Shown here: positions 6,071 through 9,854 of the stretch, one piece after another
Numbering within the stretch: the stretch's first letter is position 1
Layout of the letters: every line of letters begins with the position of its first letter
Source: JBEVNX01 sp040507895
GTDB taxonomy: Bacteria; Desulfobacterota; Binatia; JACPRU01
Direction: 5' to 3'
NCBI GenBank assembly: GCA_040507895.1
Contig: JBEVNX010000130.1
Location: 1 to 9,854 of the forward strand
Length of the DNA: 9,854 bases
Program-made: the position numbers and the translations under genes
Notes under the pieces: model-generated
The model's database searches: none
What the model was told of the DNA's origin: nothing
What the model saw: only the letters and a program-made list of their open reading frames with translations

Positions 6071-7621
6071 TCAGTGCCCCGCGACCGCGCGGGCCGACAT
6101 GGCGCGCCGGAAGACGACCGCCGAGAAGACGCACAGGAACGAGACTCCCGCCATCAGGCGGAAGTCGTCGACGAACGCCCAGAGTCGAGCCTGCCGCAGC
6201 AGCTCGGCGTAGAGGAGCGCGTATGCCTTCCCGGAGCCCGCCACGTTCCCGACCTTTGAAGCGAGTCCCCCGGTGAGTGCCTGCAGCGTCGCTCGGTAAG
6301 CGGTGTGAGAGGGCGCGAGGTGGCCCACCATCAGGGCGGCGTGCGTCTGTGAGCGGCGATCAAGGAGCGTCGTCACGGTGGCGATGCCGATGCTCCCGCC
6401 GAGATTGCGCATCAGGTTGAAGATTCCGCTTGCGTTTCCCAGCTGCTCGTCCCGCACGGTTGCCATGGTCAGCGTGGCGAGCGGGGCGAAGACCAGCGCG
6501 GTGCCGAAGCCGTTGATCACCGCCGGCCAGATGACGTTGCTCGGCGCCACATCCACGTTGAGCCCACCGAGCAGGGCGCTCGAGTACGCGACCGCCGTGA
6601 ACCCCGCGGCGATCAGGACACGCCCGTCGATGACGCCCATCAGGCGGCCGGCGGCGAGCATGGCGGCGATCGACCCGAAGCCGCGCGGGCTCGTCACCAG
6701 GCCCGCCTGCAGGGCGGGGTAGCCGAGCAGCGTCTGCAGGAACAACGGCAGCAACGCGGTCACGCCGTATGCGACGGCTCCGAATGCCGTGACGACCGCA
6801 GTGCCGACCATGAAGTTGCGGTTGCCGAGGAGGCGAAGAGCCACGAGCGGCTCGTCGATCCGGAGCTCCCAGATCACGAAAGCGACGAGCCCGACCCCGC
6901 AACTCACCATCAGCCAGCAGATGAACGCCGAGCCGAGCCAGTCCGCCTCCTGACCCTTGTCGAGGACGATTTGAAGGGAGGCGATCCAGATCGCCAGCAG
7001 AGAGAATCCGACGTAATCGATCCTGCCGCGCGTGGCGTTTCGGATGTACGGAGGATCCTCGATGAAGACGTGAGTCAGCAGAATCGCCAGGATCCCGATC
7101 GGCACGTTGACGTAGAAAATCCACCGCCAGGAGTAGCTGTCGGTCATCCATCCGCCGATGGTGGGGCCGAGGACGGGCGCAACGACGATCCCGAGTGTGT
7201 ACACGGCCATCGCGACCCCGCGGCGCTCCGGCGGAAAGCTCTCGAGGAGTACCGCCTGCGAGATCGGTTGAAGCGCCCCGCCGCCGGCGCCCTGGAGGAT
7301 GCGGGCGACGATCAGCATCGGCAGGCTGGTCGCGAAGCCGCAGAGGCAGGAAGCGGCGGTGAAGATGAGGATGCAGACGGTGAGGAACCGTTTACGTCCG
7401 AAGAACGAGCCGAACCAACCGGTGGCGGGCAGAACGATCGCATTCGCAACCAGGTAGCTCGTGAGCACCCACGTCGCGTCGCTCGTCGATGCCGACAGGT
7501 TGCCGGCAATGTGCGGCAGCGCGACGTTGACGACCGTCGTGTCGAGCACCTCCATGAAGGTCGCCGACATGACTGCGGCGGCGATCAGCCACGGATTGAC
7601 GGGCGCTGTTCCCCGACTCAT
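6071..7621 (-). CDS. emrB: EmrB/QacA-type (DHA2, 14-helix) MFS multidrug efflux transporter
   Basis: Inner-membrane proton/drug antiporter that feeds the EmrA-like adaptor and the NodT-type channel. It has 516 residues, typical of DHA2 transporters. Diagnostic motifs: LDTTVVNVALPHIAGNL in helix 1 (26-42), WVLTSYLVANAIVLP (51-65), motif A as GWFGSFFGRKR (68-78), LQGAGGGALQPI (109-120), motif C as VAPVLGPTIGGW (147-158), and YSWRWIFYVNVPIG (163-176). The rest alternates hydrophobic helices and short loops to RAVAGH. The start ATG 7621 overlaps the stop of the upstream emrA-like gene by four bases (ATGA), a usual mark of translational coupling, and fixes the start. The same frame stays open upstream to about 8362 inside emrA, but that stretch is arginine/alanine-rich and without family features. 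The symbol is by family and operon order; substrate range cannot be read from sequence. Confidence 0.95.
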   Translation of the reverse strand: MSRGTAPVNPWLIAAAVMSATFMEVLDTTVVNVALPHIAGNLSASTSDATWVLTSYLVANAIVLPATGWFGSFFGRKRFLTVCILIFTAASCLCGFATSLPMLIVARILQGAGGGALQPISQAVLLESFPPERRGVAMAVYTLGIVVAPVLGPTIGGWMTDSYSWRWIFYVNVPIGILAILLTHVFIEDPPYIRNATRGRIDYVGFSLLAIWIASLQIVLDKGQEADWLGSAFICWLMVSCGVGLVAFVIWELRIDEPLVALRLLGNRNFMVGTAVVTAFGAVAYGVTALLPLFLQTLLGYPALQAGLVTSPRGFGSIAAMLAAGRLMGVIDGRVLIAAGFTAVAYSSALLGGLNVDVAPSNVIWPAVINGFGTALVFAPLATLTMATVRDEQLGNASGIFNLMRNLGGSIGIATVTTLLDRRSQTHAALMVGHLAPSHTAYRATLQALTGGLASKVGNVAGSGKAYALLYAELLRQARLWAFVDDFRLMAGVSFLCVFSAVVFRRAMSARAVAGH

Positions 7622-8670
7622 CGGAGCTCCACCTCCGGCACCACGGACATGCCCGGTCCGAGCAGGAAGCCGCCCTCGGCCGGGTCGTCGAAAACGATCT
7701 TCACCGGCACGCGCTGCACCACCTTGACGTAGTTCCCCGTGGCGTTTTCCGGCGGCAGCAGGCTGAAGCGCGCGCCGGAGCTCGCCTGCACGCTGTCCAC
7801 GTGTCCGTGGAAGTCGTGACCGTACGCGTCGACGTAAATCACCGCGGGCTGTCCGGGGCGCATGTGGGCGAGCTGGGTTTCCTTGAAGTTGGCCGTGACC
7901 CAGACGTCGTCCGACACGAGGGCCAAGAGCTCCTGGCCGATCTGCACGTAATTTCCCGGCTCGACGTTCTTCGTGGTCACGCGGCCGCCCTCGGCAGCAC
8001 GGATCTCCGTGTATGAGAGCTGAAGCCGGGCCTGCTCGACGGCGGCCGCCGCGGCCTTGACCTCGGCCTCGGCCGCCTCGATCTGTGAGCGGGCGAGCTC
8101 GACCTGCGCGTCCGCAGCCGCCGTCTTCTTCTGCGCGACGACGAGCTGCGCGGCCATGCGCTCCGCGGTAGTGCTCGCGGCATCCACCGCCTGTCTCGAC
8201 ACCGCTCCGGTCGTCGTCGCCCGGTAACGTGCGAGATCGGCGGCAGCGTTCCTCGCGTCCGCCCGCGCGGCGACGACGTCCGCCGCCGCCTGCGCCTGCG
8301 ACGCCTCCGCGACGGCGAGCGTCGCACCTGCCTGCGCCTGCCGCCCACGCGCCGCAGCCCATGAGGCAATCGTCTGATCGAGCTTCGCCCGGAATTCCGC
8401 GGGGTCGATCTTTACGAGGAGGTCGCCGACCCGCACGGACTGGTTGTCGGTCACCAGCACCTCACTCACGCGCCCGCCCACCTGCGGCGCCACGTGAACG
8501 ATGTGGCCGTCGATAAAGGCGTCGTCGGTCGATTCATGGTGGAGAGCCAATAGGTAGTACCGAACTCCGATTCCGACCGCCGCCAGCGCGATGAGGGCGC
8601 CCACGTTGAGGATGACCCTTCGTCGACGAGTCTCATGACTCGTCGACGCTGCGGGTCGGCTCGGAGTCAA
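7618..8670 (-). CDS. emrA: EmrA-type HlyD-family membrane-fusion protein of the efflux pump
   Basis: Periplasmic adaptor anchored in the inner membrane that bridges the EmrB-like transporter to the outer-membrane channel. 350 residues: a short basic cytoplasmic N-terminus (HETRRRR), one membrane helix (about 19-41), lipoyl-like half-motif HVAPQVGGRVSEVLV (59-73), an alanine-rich alpha-helical hairpin (about 95-215), then LSYTEIRAAEGGRVTT (218-233), the EmrA signature VWVTANFKETQL (256-267), and FSLLPPENATGNYVKVVQR (302-320). The start is a TTG at 8670. No in-frame ATG lies near it, and GGAGG (8677-8681) stands 6 bases upstream, so TTG is well supported. The SD is inside a small hairpin, and a perfect 12-bp hairpin follows 22 bases after the start (see separate entry), suggesting low or controlled translation. 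First gene of the operon, overlapping the next by four bases. Confidence 0.95.
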   Translation of the reverse strand: MTPSRPAASTSHETRRRRVILNVGALIALAAVGIGVRYYLLALHHESTDDAFIDGHIVHVAPQVGGRVSEVLVTDNQSVRVGDLLVKIDPAEFRAKLDQTIASWAAARGRQAQAGATLAVAEASQAQAAADVVAARADARNAAADLARYRATTTGAVSRQAVDAASTTAERMAAQLVVAQKKTAAADAQVELARSQIEAAEAEVKAAAAAVEQARLQLSYTEIRAAEGGRVTTKNVEPGNYVQIGQELLALVSDDVWVTANFKETQLAHMRPGQPAVIYVDAYGHDFHGHVDSVQASSGARFSLLPPENATGNYVKVVQRVPVKIVFDDPAEGGFLLGPGMSVVPEVELR

Positions 8671-8690
8671 AGAGGTCCTCCTTGGGAGGA
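8621..8690 (-). promoter_or_regulatory. Structured translation-start region of the efflux operon (SD hairpin and 12-bp coding hairpin)
   Basis: In the mRNA sense (minus strand), CCTCC (8689-8685), loop CAA, then GGAGG (8681-8677) form a 5-bp all-Watson-Crick stem that pairs the SD with an anti-SD-like sequence. Six bases later is the TTG start (8670-8668). From 8648, CGTCGACGAGTC (8648-8637), loop ATGA (8636-8633) and GACTCGTCGACG (8632-8621) form a perfect 12-bp stem within codons about 8-17. Either structure would hinder ribosome loading. The larger palindrome could equally be a protein-binding site in DNA. The repeats are seen directly; the regulatory role is inferred. Confidence 0.5.
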
Positions 8691-8999
8691 TTCTGGATAC
8701 GAGGTAGCCTCCCTGTCATTCGACCATTCCCTCAAGCGCCATTTGCCGACAGTACTCTCGCAACCGCCGTGCCGGACGGAGAGGCCGACATTCGGCTGGC
8801 TTGCCAACGTGATTGCTGACGATCCACGAAGGCTGTGCGATCGCCCATGCCGCTCTGTCGACACGTGCCGAAATGTCGACGTGCCGAATACGAGCCAGCC
8901 GCGGCGAATCATCGCACGGAGCGCTGTGACGCCTCTGGGTCGAGCCGCCTCGCGATCCGCGAGAAAGCGGCACGGCCGTTGCTCGCCGGAAAGGGCGTG
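8671..8999. promoter_or_regulatory. Divergent control region between the efflux operon and the STAS gene
   Basis: These 329 bases separate the efflux operon (leftward) from the STAS gene (rightward) and should hold both promoters. I see the SD hairpin next to 8670, a direct repeat at 8856-8888, and GGAAAGGG (8988-8995) as ribosome-binding site of the STAS gene. Open frames crossing the region have no recognisable protein features. No clear sigma-70 or sigma-54 promoter could be picked out by eye. Confidence 0.45.
8856..8888. repeat. Tandem direct repeat, possible operator
   Basis: TGTCGACACGTGCCGAA (8856-8872) is followed one base later by TGTCGACGTGCCGAA (8874-8888). The two copies are identical except for two extra bases in the first, with an 18-base period. 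Each contains the palindrome GTCGAC. Placement about 110-145 bases upstream of the STAS start and about 190 bases upstream of the emrA start suits a regulator-binding site shared by the divergent units, but no cognate regulator is identified. Confidence 0.4.
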
Positions 9000-9297
9000 G
9001 TGCTACGGATCACGCCCGAAGAACGAGGAGGGGAACTCTTCCTCAAGCTCGAGGGCCGCCTGCGCGGTAGCTGGGTCGGCGAGCTTCGCCTGTTGTGGGA
9101 CTCGATCCGCGCCGAAGCGAAGCAGTCGGCTCTGCGGGTCGAACTCGCCGACGTCCACCACGTCGATCTGCATGGCAAAGCGCTGCTCGCCGAGATGCAC
9201 CGGGGCGGCGTCCAGATCATCGCCCACGACTTCTTCACCCAGGCAATCTGCGACGAGATCGTCGCCGAAGCCGGGGGCTCGCGAAGGGAAGAGATGA
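9000..9297 (+). CDS. STAS-domain protein (SpoIIAA-like), 3' end likely affected by a G-run indel
   Basis: A small single-domain protein of about 99 residues of the anti-sigma-factor-antagonist-like fold. The product begins VLRITPEERGG, then LEGRLRGSWVGELRLLW, LRVELADVHHVDLHGKALLAE and IIAHDFFTQAICDEI, matching a STAS subgroup with a GKALLAEMH helix. At the position where SpoIIAA carries its phosphorylated serine (D-S-x-G), it reads D-L-H-G, so classic kinase control is unlikely. GTG 9000 is chosen because GGAAAGGG lies just upstream; GTG 8997 is an alternative. In the literal sequence the frame misses a stop and runs to 9728 across the antisense of the next gene. If one G of the GGGGG run at 9273-9277 is extra, the protein ends EAGAREGKR with TGA at 9295-9297, 8 bases from the convergent gene's stop. 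I annotate that end. Confidence 0.65.
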
Positions 9298-9305
9298 CGC
9301 GCTTG

Positions 9306-9854
9306 CTAGGGAGTCGGCCGGGAAATGCCGAGCTTCTCCATCCGGGAATAGAGAGTCGACCGCTTGAGTCCCAGGCGCGCAGCCGCTCCGTGCGATCCGC
9401 TGAGGACCCAGCCGCTTTCGCGGAGCGCGCTCAATATCGCCTCACGCTCGGTCGCTTCGAGCGTACCGCCCGCAGGGGCAACAGCTGCGGCCCGGCTGCG
9501 GAAATCGGCTACCGGAATTTGCAGGACACCCCCGTTCGTCAAGATTACGGCGCGCTCGATCGCGTTCTCGAGCTCGCGCACGTTCCCCGGCCAGTCGTAG
9601 CGGCAAAGGACGTCCATGGCGTCGGCGGGGATAGCCTCGATCCGCTTGTTCATGCGCCGGGCGAGCTTCTGCGTGAGGTGGCGGACGAGACGGGGAATGT
9701 CGTCCGTACGTTCCCGCAGTGCCGGTAGCGAGATCGGAAACACGTTCAAACGATAGTACAGATCGCTGCGGAACGTCCCGCCGGCGACCATTTCCTCGAG
9801 GCTCCGGTTCGTCGCAGCGACGACCCGCACGTCCACTCGCTTCGTACGAGTGGC
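9306..9854 (-). CDS. Sigma-54-dependent transcriptional activator, C-terminal part (N-terminus outside window)
   Basis: Only the last 182 residues lie here. These enhancer-binding proteins hydrolyse ATP through an AAA+ domain to open sigma-54 RNA-polymerase promoters. Visible are the end of the AAA+ core (VDVRVVAATNRSLEE), the arginine-finger region FRSDLYYRLNVFPISLP then ALRERTDDI, the C-terminal lid WPGNVRELENAIERAVI, and a Fis-type helix-turn-helix (EREAILSALRESGWVLSG then GAAARLGLKRSTLYSRM) ending KLGISRPTP at TAG 9306-9308. The C-terminus resembles the FhlA-like group. The Walker A, GAFTGA and sensory domains are off the right edge, so the signal it responds to is unknown. Transcription converges with the STAS gene with 8 bases between stops. 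An in-frame GTG inside the fragment is not a real start, because the coding pattern continues to the window edge. Confidence 0.93.
   Translation of the reverse strand, partial: ATRTKRVDVRVVAATNRSLEEMVAGGTFRSDLYYRLNVFPISLPALRERTDDIPRLVRHLTQKLARRMNKRIEAIPADAMDVLCRYDWPGNVRELENAIERAVILTNGGVLQIPVADFRSRAAAVAPAGGTLEATEREAILSALRESGWVLSGSHGAAARLGLKRSTLYSRMEKLGISRPTP

Noticed and set aside
6971..7732. 253-codon plus-strand open frame
   Set aside because: Antisense shadow of the emrB-like and emrA-like genes, low-complexity charged composition, no SD or domain.
7622..8362. In-frame upstream extension of the emrB-like frame, making a 763-residue open frame
   Set aside because: It overlaps the well-supported emrA-like gene. 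The extension is arginine/alanine-rich with no family features, and the ATGA overlap at 7618-7621 fixes the real start.
8835..8996. Longer N-terminus for the STAS protein from a GTG at 8835
   Set aside because: The added residues do not resemble STAS N-termini, they cross the direct repeat, and the domain begins naturally at VLRIT with an SD just upstream of 9000.
1..9854. CRISPR arrays, tRNA/rRNA genes, transposases, integrase attachment sites, toxin-antitoxin or defence systems
   Set aside because: No regularly spaced repeats, tRNA-like cloverleaf, transposase motifs or terminal inverted repeats were seen on either strand; gene damage alone is not evidence of a mobile element.

Overview
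The window looks like a piece of a GC-rich (roughly two-thirds G+C by eye) Gram-negative genome. An outer-membrane efflux lipoprotein, EmrA/EmrB-type pump parts, lipobox signal peptides and Shine-Dalgarno (SD) sequences all fit a diderm bacterium. The gene mix (cyclic-nucleotide-domain/thioredoxin-reductase fusion, VWA-LCCL lipoprotein, sigma-54 activator, STAS protein) suggests a soil or sediment lineage such as Myxococcota, Methylomirabilota, Acidobacteriota or a GC-rich proteobacterium. I cannot place it more precisely from sequence alone.

Layout. 1-631 (-): LysR-family regulator cut by the window edge, with an apparent one-base deletion just after its start. 725-1560 (-): remnant of a second LysR gene without a recognisable DNA-binding domain and with several frame breaks. 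1575-3248 (-): intact 557-residue fusion of a cyclic-nucleotide-binding-like domain, a thioredoxin-fold-like segment and a thioredoxin-reductase-like flavoprotein that lacks the CxxC. 3271-3794 (-): broken lipoprotein gene joining the first part of a VWA domain, out of frame, to the tail of an LCCL domain. 3886-4553 (+): broken MFS exporter missing its second half. 4600-8670 (-): intact tripartite efflux operon in the order emrA-like, emrB-like, NodT-type outer-membrane lipoprotein. 8671-8999: divergent control region. 9000-9297 (+): STAS-domain protein whose stop is lost unless a G-run indel is corrected. 9306-9854 (-): C-terminal part of a sigma-54-dependent activator.

How it works together. 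The clearest functional unit is the efflux operon: membrane-fusion protein, 14-helix proton antiporter and outer-membrane channel, with a 4-base stop/start overlap between the first two genes and 13 bases before the third. Its 5' end is unusual: a strong SD is paired in a small hairpin, the start codon is TTG, and a perfect 12-bp hairpin lies within the first codons. The other striking pattern is uneven gene decay. Four large genes totalling about 5.7 kb have no frame break, while five other genes carry indels or deletions. I found no CRISPR array, tRNA, rRNA, transposase or attachment site, and no evidence of a wholly new system. The best leads are the translation-control architecture of the efflux operon and the CxxC-less reductase fusion.
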